DNA of 60,082 nucleotides from an uncultured Lachnospiraceae bacterium (GCA_947586255.1 CANPXP010000011.1:1-60082); one strand, 5' to 3'; positions 26,846-36,039 are shown, counted from the stretch's first letter. A program made the numbers and translations. The notes: generated by a model from the letters alone, not told the origin.

Positions 26846-27315
26846 TGCGGGAGAGAGAAAGAGAACGGAAAAATTACACACAGGACGGCGATACGCTCAC
26901 GGAGGAGGCGCTGGCCGGACTGCTCGCGCGCATTGAGGCAGGAGAACTGCTGCATGCGCCGGCCCGTCTGAAAGACGAGACACTGGCGCTGGTGAGGCGC
27001 GAACGGCGGCGTGAGGCGGACAGACGGCTCTTGGTATATCGCGCGAAAGTGCTCACGGCGATGGCGGCGGCGATGGCGGTCTTGATTTTTATGCCCGCGG
27101 ACAGGGCGGCGGGCGCGGAACTGTCTTACAATCTGCAGCGGGAGCAGGAGGAACTGGAGGAAATGACGGTCAGGCGCCGGATGAGCGTCGAGGCCGAGTG
27201 GGAGCGGCATCTTGCGAGACAGGAGCGCGGCGGGCCGGAAGGGTTCTGCGGGAAGATGAGAGAGAGGATCGAGTCGATCGGCGCGCATCTGTCGGGAAAG
27301 ACGGCCCCGCGTTAG
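26845..27315 (+). CDS. Single-span membrane protein, probable anti-sigma factor
   Basis: A 156-residue protein with an N-terminal cytoplasmic part of about 65 very charged residues, one membrane segment (AKVLTAMAAAMAVLIFMPA, about residues 67-85) and an outer part of about 70 residues rich in Glu and Arg. It lacks the zinc anti-sigma motif HxxxCxxC. Its ATG overlaps the sigma gene stop. Position and topology suggest that it holds the ECF sigma factor; this is inference. A GC-rich hairpin, CGGCGCA/TGCGCCG, follows at 27317-27340. Confidence 0.55.
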   Translation: MRERERERKNYTQDGDTLTEEALAGLLARIEAGELLHAPARLKDETLALVRRERRREADRRLLVYRAKVLTAMAAAMAVLIFMPADRAAGAELSYNLQREQEELEEMTVRRRMSVEAEWERHLARQERGGPEGFCGKMRERIESIGAHLSGKTAPR

Positions 27316-27382
27316 ACGGCGCAGAGGAGGCTTTGCGCCGCGCAGGCAAGATGTGACATTTTAAAATGGAGGAAGACGGAAT

Positions 27383-28021
27383 ATGAAAAGAAAGAGAAAC
27401 CGGTTTTTGCTGTTTTTATGTTCGTTCGTCCCCGGGATGGGCGAGATGTATCTGGGATTTATGAAGATGGGCGTAAGCCTGATGCTGGGTTTTGCGATCC
27501 TGACGGCTCTGGTGGCGATTATGGAGATCGGCGTGTTTGCGATCTTTCCGGTCGTCATGTATGTCTACAGTTTCTTCCACGCGAATCATTTGGGCTCGAT
27601 GAGCGATGAGGACTTCGGGAATACGCCGGACCGATACCTCTGCGGGCTGGGAGATGACCTGGAGGAGATCAGAGGCGTCCTTGCGGGAAAGAAAAAGGCA
27701 GTGGCTGTCGTGATGATCGTGATTGGCGTTATCATGCTGTGGAATGTGGCGTTTGACTGGCTGTTCGGGATGTTAGGAGCCGACAATGTTTTTCTGCGGG
27801 AAATCAGCTACTTTGTGAATAATGACCTGCCCCGTGTGATCTTCGCATTCGCCGTTATATGGATCGGCGCCAGGCTGATACGCGGCAGGAAGGCGGAAGA
27901 TATGAGGGATATGGAAGATGTAAAATGCGTGGAAGCCGTGCCGGACAGGGTAACGCAGGAGCGGAGCATGCCTGAAGCGGACAGGGAACGGACGGCGCCT
28001 GATGATAAGGCGGGAGAGTGA
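27383..28021 (+). CDS. TM2-like membrane protein, 212 aa
   Basis: The N terminus FLLFLCSFVPGMGEMYLGFMKMG resembles the TM2 domain pattern of two membrane segments joined by a Gly-rich turn. Three or four further hydrophobic segments are visible (about 28-60, 105-125, 145-165), followed by a hydrophilic, charged tail of 45 residues. GGAGG lies ten bases before the ATG. The function is unknown. It is placed between the presumed anti-sigma gene and a LiaI/LiaF-like gene, and so is likely part of the same envelope operon. Confidence 0.5.
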   Translation: MKRKRNRFLLFLCSFVPGMGEMYLGFMKMGVSLMLGFAILTALVAIMEIGVFAIFPVVMYVYSFFHANHLGSMSDEDFGNTPDRYLCGLGDDLEEIRGVLAGKKKAVAVVMIVIGVIMLWNVAFDWLFGMLGADNVFLREISYFVNNDLPRVIFAFAVIWIGARLIRGRKAEDMRDMEDVKCVEAVPDRVTQERSMPEADRERTAPDDKAGE

Positions 28022-28030
28022 GGTGGCGTT

Positions 28031-28348
28031 ATGGAAGAAGAAACGAGAAAATATCGTATCCGCAGAGTGGGTTCGGTGACTCTGGGAGTCACGCTGCTCT
28101 GCTATGGCGTTCTGTTTCTGATACACATTTTTGTGCCGTCCCTGCAGTATGCATATATCGCCCGGTGCTGGCCGGTCGTCTTCGTTCTGCTCGGCTGTGA
28201 GATCCTGTGGGAGAATCGCGGAGCTGAAAAGCGGGAGTGCAGAGTCGTATATGATTTTGCCGCTGTGGTCATGCTGTTTCTCATGTTGCTCTTTGCGATG
28301 GCCATGGCGGCCTGTGAGATAAGTCTGTGCTGGGCCGCGGCCTGTTAG
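28031..28348 (+). CDS. Small LiaI/LiaF-like membrane protein, 105 aa
   Basis: A protein with three or four membrane segments: RVGSVTLGVTLLCYGVLFLIHIF, a middle segment PVVFVLLGCEILWENRG, and a C-terminal segment. The middle block is typical of LiaF/LiaI N-terminal domains, which report cell-wall stress to a two-component system in Bacillus. It starts nine bases after the TM2-like gene. No LiaR/LiaS-type kinase is adjacent; the ECF sigma factor at the head of the operon may be the output instead. This is inference. Confidence 0.55.
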   Translation: MEEETRKYRIRRVGSVTLGVTLLCYGVLFLIHIFVPSLQYAYIARCWPVVFVLLGCEILWENRGAEKRECRVVYDFAAVVMLFLMLLFAMAMAACEISLCWAAAC

Positions 28349-28368
28349 TGGTGACAGCGTGACAGACG

Positions 28369-28872
28369 CTACAGTTCTTCAAACGCGATTTCCTTTCTCG
28401 CAAGGAACTGCTTGACCGCGGCGTCCCACAGGGCGTCGGGGGTCTTGTCGGGAAGGAAGGTGTGAAAGGCGGTGCCGGTCACGAGCGTGAGATCGGCGCC
28501 GTCGTATTTGATTGTCAGGACGAAGGCCTTCACCTGTTCGGCCGTCACATTCGTCTCGCCGCCGCGCAGAATCGAGTCCGCGTAGGCCGGCATCAGGTGC
28601 AGCACGAAGCGGAAGGCGGCGGGCGTGTGCTTGCCTTTGATCAGGTCGAAGCAGAGCGGGCGCATGGTTTTCCACAGGGAGAAGTCATAGGGGCGGATGT
28701 CCCTGTCCTCCCACTCCTCGGCCGTGTAGAACTCTCTGTTCTGATGTCCGTCTATGTGAAACGTGTTGTATGTGCTGACGGCAGCCTCCTCCAGGAGAAA
28801 AGAATCAAAATCTTCGCTCTTTAAGAGCTTTTCCATAAATTGTCTGACGTTCGTTATTTTCAGTGCGATCAT
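28369..28872 (-). CDS. DUF5721-like protein, 167 aa
   Basis: A soluble protein beginning MIALKITNVRQFMEKLL, an N terminus I associate with DUF5721 proteins of Lachnospiraceae; the match is by memory only. The chosen ATG has GGAGG nine bases upstream; an earlier in-frame start would add 13 residues. The middle contains PYDFSLWKTMRPLCFDLIKG and the end contains LTIKYDGADLTLVTG. No catalytic motif is recognised. It converges with the ECF operon and shares a gap of only 20 bases with it. Confidence 0.55.
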   Translation of the reverse strand: MIALKITNVRQFMEKLLKSEDFDSFLLEEAAVSTYNTFHIDGHQNREFYTAEEWEDRDIRPYDFSLWKTMRPLCFDLIKGKHTPAAFRFVLHLMPAYADSILRGGETNVTAEQVKAFVLTIKYDGADLTLVTGTAFHTFLPDKTPDALWDAAVKQFLARKEIAFEEL

Positions 28873-28959
28873 AATCCGATCCTCCTGCTGCGGTTCCATG
28901 TCGTATAGCACATGCTCTGATCAGCCGTGCTTCCCTGGAGAACATTTCGTATTTTAAAA

Positions 28960-29100
28960 TCTATTATACCATATCAGCAGGAAATCAAGCGCGAGCAAAG
29001 CGAGCATTTGATTTCACCTGATATGGTAACGACAGAATCTCTGAGCGCGAAGCGCGGCGGCTGCGAAGCAGACGGATTCTGGAGTCTATTATACCATATC
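28960..29100. repeat. Block of nested inverted and direct repeats
   Basis: This fills the middle of the 356-base gap between the DUF5721-like gene and degV. TCTATTATACCATATC occurs at 28960-28975 and again at 29085-29100. Hairpin 1 (28968-29027) has arms ACCATATCAG/CTGATATGGT and inner arms GAAATCAA/TTGATTTC. Hairpin 2 (29033-29081) has arms CAGAATC/GATTCTG and encloses two mini-hairpins, GCGCGAAGCGC and CTGCGAAGCAG. This looks like a mobile or interspersed repeat element without genes. Confidence 0.65.
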
Positions 29101-29157
29101 GTGGACGGCAAATACAGTGTTTCGTACATATTTCGTACATATTTCATCAATTCTCTA

Positions 29158-29187
29158 TTTACAGTACGTGATAATTCGTGCTATCAT
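29158..29187 (+). promoter_or_regulatory. Promoter of degV
   Basis: TTTACA and TATCAT with an 18-base spacer, about 40 bases before the degV start. TTTCGTACATA is repeated just upstream, near 29120-29142. Confidence 0.55.
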
Positions 29188-29228
29188 ATGTAGTAATGAA
29201 AACTATGTAGAATGGTTATGGAGGCTTT

Positions 29229-30065
29229 ATGAGTTACAGAATTGTGGTGGACAGCTGCTGCGAGTTGCAGGAGAAATATAAGAGGGACGACAGGTTCCGC
29301 ATTGTGCCGCTCCAGTTGGAGGTGGGCGATTATCGGGTGACGGACGATGAGACTTTTGACCAGAAAGAATTTCTGGCGCAGGTGGCGTCCTGCCCGCAGT
29401 GTCCGAAATCCGCCTGCCCCTCGCCGGAGAAATATCTGGCGGCTTACGGCGATGATGTGGAGGAGGTGTACGTGGTGACGCTGTCCTCCCATCTGAGCGG
29501 CAGCTACAACAGTGCGGTGGCCGGCAGAGATATGTATCTCGAGAAACGCGCCGGACGAAAGATCCATGTGGTTGATTCGGAGTCCGCAAGCTGCGGGGAG
29601 ACACAGCTCGCCATGCGCATCATGCGGTGCAAGGAGGACGGGCTGTCCTTCGAGGAGACGGTGAGAAAGGTCGAGACATTCAAGCGCAGGATGCGCACTT
29701 ATTTTGTGCTGGACAATCTGGAGACGCTGCGCAAGAACGGCAGACTGACGGGCGTCAAGGCGCTTATGGCGTCGGCGCTCAACATCAAGCCGGTGATGGT
29801 GGGAACCTTCGGTCAGATCGAGCAGAAGGGACAGGCGATCGGCACGAACAAGGCGCTGGCCAGAATGGCGGACTGCCTCGCGGCCGACGTGCCGAATCCG
29901 CAGGAGCGGACGCTCATGATCACGCACTGCAACTGCCCGGAGCGGGCGGAGTATATGCGGTCGCTGATGGAGAAACGCATTTCCTGCAGAGATATCGTGA
30001 TCATGGACACGGCCGGTGTCAGCAGCATGTATGCCAATGACGGCGGCGTGATCGTGACGCTGTAA
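29229..30065 (+). CDS. DegV-family fatty-acid-binding protein
   Basis: A 278-residue protein of the FakB/DegV group, which carries fatty acids to the kinase FakA. The first strand YRIVVDSCCEL holds the DS motif of the family, but with Cys-Cys where Ser/Thr are usual. VVTLSSHLSGSYNSA is the second ligand-contact block, and LETLRKNGRLTGVKALMASALNIKPVM is the third. All are in the expected order, so the fold is clear. The change at the first motif could alter lipid headgroup contact; this is inference. It is a single gene with its own promoter and terminator. Confidence 0.9.
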   Translation: MSYRIVVDSCCELQEKYKRDDRFRIVPLQLEVGDYRVTDDETFDQKEFLAQVASCPQCPKSACPSPEKYLAAYGDDVEEVYVVTLSSHLSGSYNSAVAGRDMYLEKRAGRKIHVVDSESASCGETQLAMRIMRCKEDGLSFEETVRKVETFKRRMRTYFVLDNLETLRKNGRLTGVKALMASALNIKPVMVGTFGQIEQKGQAIGTNKALARMADCLAADVPNPQERTLMITHCNCPERAEYMRSLMEKRISCRDIVIMDTAGVSSMYANDGGVIVTL

Positions 30066-30115
30066 GCCGGGGCCGGGGGACAGCGCGGAAGAAAAACAGG
30101 CGGGAAATAGAAAAG

Positions 30116-30139
30116 AAGCCGGCGGGGACCGGCTTTTTT
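30116..30139. terminator. Bidirectional terminator between degV and the DUF1294 gene
   Basis: AAGCCGG pairs with CCGGCTT around a six-base loop, with TTTTTG after it on the plus strand and a T-rich run on the minus strand. Confidence 0.75.
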
Positions 30140-30161
30140 GCACATTGCATATCAGTTCATG

Positions 30162-30455
30162 TCACATCACCAGAAATTCGATCGGCGATGTCGCGAGAAG
30201 CAGGACAGCCAGGATCTGCAGCAGCAGGATGGCGGGCATCCCGTACACAAAGTACCAGTGTCTGGTCTTGTGCCGGAAAACGTACATGCCGGCGATGGAG
30301 CCGACGCTTCCGCCGATCAGGGCAAGCACAAAAAGAGTGGACTCCGGAATGCGCCATAAGCGCTTCCGGGCTCTCGCTTTGTCCACTCCCATAGCCGTAA
30401 AGCCGATGATATTGATTGCGATCAGATACACAAGTATCAAGGCTGCAGCATTCAT
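30162..30455 (-). CDS. DUF1294 membrane protein, 97 aa
   Basis: A small protein with three membrane segments. The conserved block GFTAMGVDKARARKRLWRIPE is the DUF1294 signature (aDKxxAxxxxxRIpE), followed by GGSVGSIAGMYVFRHKTRH. The function of the family is unknown; it often occurs alone. The gene lies just downstream of argG on the same strand, with a 37-base gap. Confidence 0.85.
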   Translation of the reverse strand: MNAAALILVYLIAINIIGFTAMGVDKARARKRLWRIPESTLFVLALIGGSVGSIAGMYVFRHKTRHWYFVYGMPAILLLQILAVLLLATSPIEFLVM

Positions 30456-30492
30456 AAGATCAGAATATCCTTTTTATGTTTCCGCAATGCGG

Positions 30493-31715
30493 TCAGATCA
30501 GTTTCTCGCCGTTCTCCTGCATCTTCATGGCGCGAACCTTGCAGGACAAGCCGAACAGATTGATGAAGCCCTCCGCGTCGTGGTGGTCGTACAGATCGCC
30601 CGTCGTGAAGGAAGCGATGCTCTCGTTGTAGAGCGTGTACGGCGATGTGGTTCCGGCCTTGATGATGTTGCCCTTGTAGAGCTTGAATTTCACTTCGCCC
30701 GTCACATAGCGCTGGGTGGATTCGATGAACGCCTGCACCGCCTCGCGCAGTGGGTGAACCACTTGCCCTCGTAGACGATCTGGGCGAACTTGTTGCCGAG
30801 ATCCGCCTTCAGGGCGTAGGTGTCGCGGTCGAGGATCAGCTCCTCCAGCTGCTGGTGCGCCTCGTAGAGAATGGTGCCGCCGGGCGTCTCGTACACGCCG
30901 CGGGACTTCATGCCGACCACGCGGTTTTCCACGATGTCCACGATGCCGATGCCGTGTTTGCCGCCCAGCTCGTTCAGGGTGGCGATGATGTCCGCAACCT
31001 TCATCTTTTTCCCGTTGACGGAGGTGGGAACGCCTTTCTCAAAAGTCATAGTCACATACTCGCCTTCGTCGGGCGCCTTCTCGGGCGTTACGCCGAGCAC
31101 CAGCAGATGGTCGAAATTGGGCTCGTTGGCGGGATCCTCCAGTTCCAGACCCTCGTGACTGATGTGCCAGAGGTTGCGGTCGCGGCTGTAGCTGGAATCT
31201 GCGGAGAAGGGCAGGTTGATGCCGTGCTGCCTGCAGTACTCGATCTCCTCCTCGCGGGACTTTAAAGTCCACTTTTCATTTCTCCAGGCGGCGATGATCT
31301 TCAGATCGGGAGCGAGCGCCTTGATCGCCAGCTCGAAGCGGATCTGATCGTTGCCCTTGCCTGTTGCGCCGTGGCAGATCGCGGTGGCGCCTTCCTTGCG
31401 GGCGATCTCCACCAGCTTCTTCGCGATGACGGGCCTCGCCATGGAAGTGCCCAGCAGGTATTTGTTCTCATAGACCGCGTGGGCCTGCACGCAGGGGACG
31501 ATGAAATCCTCACAGAACTCGTCCGTGAGATCCTCGATGTAGAGCTTGGACGCGCCGCTGGAGAGGGCTCTCTCCTCCAGGCCGTCGAGCTCATTGCCCT
31601 GGCCGCAGTTGCCGCACACGCAGATTACCTCATAGTCAAAATTTTCTTTCAGCCACGGAATGATAACGGTCGTATCAAGTCCGCCGGAATAAGCGAGAAC
31701 TACTTTTTCTTTCAT
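30493..31715 (-). pseudogene. argG: Argininosuccinate synthase, one-base frameshift near the C-terminal quarter
   Basis: ArgG joins citrulline and aspartate to make argininosuccinate. [21 protein letters not shown] is the start with the ATP-pyrophosphatase P-loop SGGLDT. The normal protein runs to VYEGKWFTH and then changes frame. The rest ([29 protein letters not shown]) continues in another frame. Adding one C to the CCC at 30752-30754 (GGG on the plus strand) restores TPLREAV and gives a 407-residue protein, the usual length. The break could be true decay or a homopolymer sequencing error. The ATG has GGAGG ten bases upstream. Confidence 0.85.
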
Positions 31716-31736
31716 AATATAACTTCCTCCATTCTG

Positions 31737-31760
31737 TTGCGGTATAATACTTTGCCGCAA
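31737..31760 (-). other. Hairpin in argG leader
   Basis: TTGCGG and CCGCAA pair around a 12-base loop, just upstream of the argG ribosome binding site. A second, imperfect GTCTC/GAGAC hairpin lies further upstream in the roughly 110-base leader. They may affect initiation. Confidence 0.35.
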
Positions 31761-31831
31761 TATATTTGCTGCGATGTCTCTGCCGGCTGTCAGGATGCTG
31801 TCTGATCTGCCGCCGGAGACATCTCTTATTC

Positions 31832-31860
31832 AATATACAGCAAGACACTGCAGAATGCAA
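31832..31860 (-). promoter_or_regulatory. Promoter of argG
   Basis: On the minus strand TTGCAT and TATATT are 17 bases apart. The -35 box touches the repeat cluster at 31853-31965. Confidence 0.65.
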
Positions 31861-31965
31861 GTGCAAATTTATGCATAAAATAATGAATAATATGCGATTA
31901 TATGCATAAAGTAAAAAAGGGACTTGCATATTATGCATAAATAGCGTATGATTATGCAATATATG
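31853..31965. promoter_or_regulatory. Cluster of ATGCATAAA-type boxes, candidate ArgR operators
   Basis: This lies in the 339-base divergent gap between argG and the GNAT-argJBD genes. ATGCATAAA occurs three times, along with related AATGAATAA, TGCAAATTTATGCA and TTATGCAATATA. The boxes resemble the A/T-rich arginine boxes of Firmicutes, which are read in pairs by ArgR. No other known regulator fits as well, but binding is inferred. Confidence 0.5.
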
Positions 31966-32054
31966 AAGAAAGAGTTTGCGCCGGGACGGCTTGACGCCGA
32001 CCGAGGGGAACGCGTAAACGCTTTGAAAAGAGAAAAGGAGGCGGGGAAAGCGGT

Positions 32055-32504
32055 ATGACGATACGGCCGATGACAATAGAGGATTACGACGGTGTGAAAG
32101 CGCTGTGGCTTACCATCAGGGGGTTTGCCATCAGGAGCATAGACGATTCCAGGGAGGGCGTGGAGCGCTTTCTGCTGCGAAACCCCAACACCAGCGTGGT
32201 GGCGGAGGAGGACGGGCGGATCGTGGGCGCGATTCTGTGCGGGCACGACGGCAGGCGGGGCTGCCTGTACCATGTGTGCGTGGCGGAAGAATATCGCATG
32301 CGCGGCATCGGCAAGTCGATGGTCGTCTTCTGCATGGAGGCGCTGAAGGCGGAGAAGATCAACAAGGTCTCGCTCATCGCCTTTACCGCCAACGACATCG
32401 GCAACGCGTTCTGGCGGCAGATCGGCTGGACGAAGAGAGAGGATCTGAACTACTACGATTTCACGCTGAATGCGGAGAATATTACGGCTTTTAACAAAAT
32501 ATGA
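32055..32504 (+). CDS. GNAT acetyltransferase in arginine operon
   Basis: A 149-residue GNAT protein. MTIRPMTIEDYDGVKALW is the usual start and VCVAEEYRMRGIGKSMV is the acetyl-CoA-binding motif (RGxGxx). The C terminus contains AFWRQIGW, the usual xFYxxxGF site. It is the first gene ahead of argJ, argB and argD, with no argC or argA between. Position suggests acetylglutamate synthesis (a short NAGS) or a regulatory acetylation, but the sequence alone does not decide. ArgJ can also make acetylglutamate, so it may not be required. Confidence 0.65.
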   Translation: MTIRPMTIEDYDGVKALWLTIRGFAIRSIDDSREGVERFLLRNPNTSVVAEEDGRIVGAILCGHDGRRGCLYHVCVAEEYRMRGIGKSMVVFCMEALKAEKINKVSLIAFTANDIGNAFWRQIGWTKREDLNYYDFTLNAENITAFNKI

Positions 32505-32606
32505 CTTCCCATAGGCGGGCAAATGTATTAAAATAGGAAAAGTGTATAAAATCCGGCGGCGCCCGGGACGGAGCGCGGCAAAGAAAGGTATGGTGCTGGA
32601 CAACAG

Positions 32607-33830
32607 ATGAGAACGACAGAGGGCGGCGTCACCGCTGCGCAGGGCTTCGAGGCGGCGGGCGTCGAGGCATCGATCAAATACGAGAACAGGAAGGATATGG
32701 CCATCGTGTACAGCCGCGTGCCCTGTAAGGCGGCGGGTGTGTTCACGAGCAATGTGGTGAAGGCGGCTCCTGTGTTGTGGGACAGAGAGGTGGTAGCGCA
32801 CGCTCCCTATGTGCAGGCGGCCGTCGTCAATACGGGCATCGCCAACGCGGCGACGGGGAAGCAGGGCTATGCGTACTGCAGGCAGACGGCGGAAAAGACG
32901 GCGGAACTGCTCGGCATCCCTGTGGATGCGGTTCTTGTGGGCTCTACCGGCGTCATCGGCAATCAGCTCCCCATAGAGCGTGTTATGGAGGGTGTGGAGA
33001 AGCTGGTGGCGGCCAAGACGGACACGGCGGCTGCCGCGGCGGACGCGGCGGAGGCCATCATGACCACCGACACGGTGTCCAAGCAGGCGGCCGTGCAGTT
33101 TGAGATCGGCGGCAGGACCGTGACCGTGGGCGGTATGAGCAAGGGCGCGGGCATGATTCATCCCAATATGTGCACGATGCTGGGCTTCATCACGACGGAT
33201 ATCGCTATTTCCAAAGAACTTCTGCAGGAAGCTCTGCGGGAGGACGTCGTCGATACTTTTAACATGATTTCCGTGGACGGCGATACCTCCACCAACGACA
33301 CCCTGGTGGTGCTGGCCAACGGTCTGGCGGGCAATCCCGAGATCACGGAGAGAAACGAAGACTATGAGAAATTTAAGGAAGCGCTCAGATGTGTGAACAC
33401 GACGCTGGCGAAGAAGATGGCGGGCGACGGGGAGGGCGCGACGGCGCTCTTCGAGACGAAGGTGATCCATGCGGCCACCAAGCAGGACGCGAGGCGTCTG
33501 AGCCGTTCCGTGATTTCCTCCAACCTCTGCAAGGCGGCGATCTTCGGGCACGACGCCAATTTCGGCCGTTTTCTGTGCGCGCTGGGCTACGCCGGCGTAA
33601 ACTTTGACCCGGAGAAGATCGAACTTTACTTCGAAAATGACGCGAAGAGCCTGCTGATCTACCGGGACGGCGCGGCGGTGGACTACAGTGAGGAGGAGGC
33701 CGCCGAAATCCTCTCATCCCCCGAGGTCAGAGTGCTGGTGGACATGCACATGGGCGGGGAGGAGGCCGCCGCCTGGGGCTGCGACTTGAGCTATGATTAT
33801 GTGAAAATTAACGCGGATTACAGAAGCTGA
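32607..33830 (+). CDS. argJ: Glutamate N-acetyltransferase / acetylglutamate synthase
   Basis: A 407-residue enzyme that moves the acetyl group from N-acetylornithine to glutamate and so recycles it. [21 protein letters not shown] and [11 protein letters not shown] are family blocks. [20 protein letters not shown] is the self-cleavage site: the cut is before Thr, and Cys stands where Ala is common. The length is normal. No obvious Shine-Dalgarno lies before the ATG, and no alternative start is open. It follows the GNAT gene by 102 bases and couples to the argB start region. Confidence 0.95.
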   Translation: MRTTEGGVTAAQGFEAAGVEASIKYENRKDMAIVYSRVPCKAAGVFTSNVVKAAPVLWDREVVAHAPYVQAAVVNTGIANAATGKQGYAYCRQTAEKTAELLGIPVDAVLVGSTGVIGNQLPIERVMEGVEKLVAAKTDTAAAAADAAEAIMTTDTVSKQAAVQFEIGGRTVTVGGMSKGAGMIHPNMCTMLGFITTDIAISKELLQEALREDVVDTFNMISVDGDTSTNDTLVVLANGLAGNPEITERNEDYEKFKEALRCVNTTLAKKMAGDGEGATALFETKVIHAATKQDARRLSRSVISSNLCKAAIFGHDANFGRFLCALGYAGVNFDPEKIELYFENDAKSLLIYRDGAAVDYSEEEAAEILSSPEVRVLVDMHMGGEEAAAWGCDLSYDYVKINADYRS

Positions 33831-33862
33831 TGAATCCGCGGCGCGTTGGAGTGAGGATGGTT

Positions 33863-34762
33863 ATGGAACAACAGGAAATGGACAAGATCATGGAGAAGGC
33901 GGAGGTTCTCATCGAGGCGCTCCCCTATATCCAGAAATTCAACCGTAAGATTATCGTCGTCAAGTACGGCGGCAGCGCCATGAGCAACGAGGAGCTGCAG
34001 AAGAACGTCATCAAGGACGTGACGCTCCTGAAGCTGGTCGGCTTCAAGCCGATCATCGTCCACGGCGGCGGCAAGGAGATCAGCCGCTGGGTCGGCAAGG
34101 TGGGCAAGGAGGCGAGATTCGTGAACGGACTTCGCGTGACGGACGAAGAGACGATGGAGATCGCCGAGATGGTTCTCAACAAGGTCAACAAGAATCTGGT
34201 CCGGATGGTGGAGGAACTGGGCGTTCGGGCGGTCGGCATCAGCGGCAAGGACGCCGGGCTTCTGCAGTGCGCTAAGAAGTGCCCTGACGGCGAGGATATC
34301 GGTTACGTGGGCGAGATTACGGGCGTCGATCCGAAGGTGCTCTACGATCTGCTGGAGAAGGATTTCCTGCCGATCGTGGCGCCCATCGGTCTGGACGATC
34401 AGTTTATGACCTACAATATCAACGCCGATGACGCGGCGTGCGCGATCGCCAAGGCGGTGGGCGCGGACAAGCTGGTATTCCTGACGGATATCGAGGGTCT
34501 ATACCGTGATATCAACGACAAGTCCAGCTTCATCTCCAGACTGACGGCCTCTCAGGCGGACGAACTGATAGAGAGCGGCTGCATCGGCGGCGGGATGCTG
34601 CCGAAGCTGAGCAACTGCACGGATGCCATCAAGGAGGGCGTGAACAGAGTGCATATTCTGGACGGGCGCATCGCGCACTGCTTGCTCCTCGAGATCTTTA
34701 CGGACAAGGGTATCGGCACGGCGATCATCGCGGACGCGGATCGGGCGCTGCTCGGAGAGTAG
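33863..34762 (+). CDS. argB: Acetylglutamate kinase
   Basis: A 299-residue kinase that phosphorylates N-acetylglutamate. [11 protein letters not shown] is the phosphate-binding start, [17 protein letters not shown] the substrate loop, and [12 protein letters not shown] a nucleotide loop. [20 protein letters not shown] completes the active site. The start used is the ATG after GAGG; the frame is open back to an ATG overlapping the argJ stop, which would add 11 residues. Arginine feedback is common in this family, but the N-terminal helix that marks it could not be judged. Confidence 0.96.
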   Translation: MEQQEMDKIMEKAEVLIEALPYIQKFNRKIIVVKYGGSAMSNEELQKNVIKDVTLLKLVGFKPIIVHGGGKEISRWVGKVGKEARFVNGLRVTDEETMEIAEMVLNKVNKNLVRMVEELGVRAVGISGKDAGLLQCAKKCPDGEDIGYVGEITGVDPKVLYDLLEKDFLPIVAPIGLDDQFMTYNINADDAACAIAKAVGADKLVFLTDIEGLYRDINDKSSFISRLTASQADELIESGCIGGGMLPKLSNCTDAIKEGVNRVHILDGRIAHCLLLEIFTDKGIGTAIIADADRALLGE

Positions 34763-34803
34763 GACGCGCGGCGCGGATAACAGGAGGGAAAGCGGGGAAA
34801 ATT

Positions 34804-36015
34804 ATGAGTCAGACAATGCAGAGTTATATTGACGAGGCGGAGCAGGCGCTCTTACACACATACAACCGCTATCAGGTGGTCTTCGAGAAGGGCGACGGTG
34901 TGTATCTCTATGATATGGACGGAAAGCGCTACCTGGATTTCGTGGCGGGTATCGCGGTGTTTGCCCTGGGGTATCACAATGAAGAGTACAACGACGCGCT
35001 GAAGGCGCAGATCGACAAGATCATCCACACGTCCAACTACTACTACAATGTGCCGGCAATCGAGGCGGCGAAGAAGCTGAAGGCCGTCTCGGGCATGGAC
35101 AGGGTGTTCTTTACCAACAGCGGTGCGGAGGCTGTGGAGGGCGCCATCAAGACGGCTAGAAAGTACGCGTATCTGAAGGACGGCAGGACAGACCATGAAA
35201 TCATTGCCATGAACCACTCCTTCCACGGGCGGACGATGGGCGCGCTGTCGGTGACGGGCAACCCGCATTACAGGGAGGCGTTCGAGCCGATGATCGGCAA
35301 TATCAGGTTCGCCGACCTGAACGATTTTGACAGCGTGGCGCGCCAGGTGACGGACCGTACCTGTGCTATCCTTTTTGAAACGGTGCAGGGAGAGGGAGGC
35401 ATATGGCCGGCGACGGAGGATTTTATGCGGAAGGTGCGCGCGCTCTGCGATGAGCGGGATATTCTCCTGATCTTGGATGAGATTCAGTGCGGCATGGGGC
35501 GCACCGGCGAGATGTTCGCCTGGCAGCGCTATGGCGTGAAGCCCGATGTGATGACGACGGCGAAGGCGCTGGGCTGCGGCGTGCCGGTGGGGGCTTTCCT
35601 GATGACGGAGAAGGTGGGCGAAAACTCGCTGAAGGCGGGTGACCACGGCACTACCTACGGCGGCAATCCGCTCGCCTGCTCGGCTGTCTGCAAGGTGCTG
35701 GAGCTGTATGAGAAGCTGGATATCCCGGCCCGTGTGAGAGAGACCGGCGCTTATCTGGAGAGCAGTCTCGACAGGGTTGCGGCACAGTTTGACTGTATCA
35801 GGGAGCGGCGCGGCGTCGGTCTCATGCAGGGGCTTGTGTTCGACAGGCCGGTGGGGGACATCATCACGAGGGCGATGGACAAAGGGCTTGTCCTGATCAA
35901 TGCGGGGACGGACATCATCAGGTTCGTGCCGCCGTTGGTGATCGACAGGCAGAACGTGGACGATATGACCGCGATTCTCACGGAGAGCATACGGGAAGTG
36001 TGCGGCGGTCGCTAG
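34804..36015 (+). CDS. argD: Acetylornithine aminotransferase
   Basis: A 403-residue class III PLP enzyme. VFFTNSGAEAVEGAIKTARKY is the phosphate-contact region, NHSFHGRTMGALSVTG a substrate loop, LILDEIQCGMGRTGEMFAW the PLP ring contact, and MTTAKALGCGVPVGAFL carries the PLP lysine. A strong AGGAGGGAAAGCGGGG precedes the ATG. It closes the GNAT-argJ-argB-argD run; argC and argH are not in the window. The next gene, a solute-binding protein, starts 25 bases later. Confidence 0.96.
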   Translation: MSQTMQSYIDEAEQALLHTYNRYQVVFEKGDGVYLYDMDGKRYLDFVAGIAVFALGYHNEEYNDALKAQIDKIIHTSNYYYNVPAIEAAKKLKAVSGMDRVFFTNSGAEAVEGAIKTARKYAYLKDGRTDHEIIAMNHSFHGRTMGALSVTGNPHYREAFEPMIGNIRFADLNDFDSVARQVTDRTCAILFETVQGEGGIWPATEDFMRKVRALCDERDILLILDEIQCGMGRTGEMFAWQRYGVKPDVMTTAKALGCGVPVGAFLMTEKVGENSLKAGDHGTTYGGNPLACSAVCKVLELYEKLDIPARVRETGAYLESSLDRVAAQFDCIRERRGVGLMQGLVFDRPVGDIITRAMDKGLVLINAGTDIIRFVPPLVIDRQNVDDMTAILTESIREVCGGR

Positions 36016-36039
36016 AGGGTACGAAACGGAACGGACGGT

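Noticed and set aside
30740-30765. Programmed frameshift in argG
   Set aside because: A -1 slip would work, but no slippery heptamer or pseudoknot is visible and ArgG is not known to use one.
32505-32606. Separate promoter for argJ
   Set aside because: TGTATT and TATAAA are present but the spacing and -35 are weak; cotranscription with the GNAT gene is simpler.
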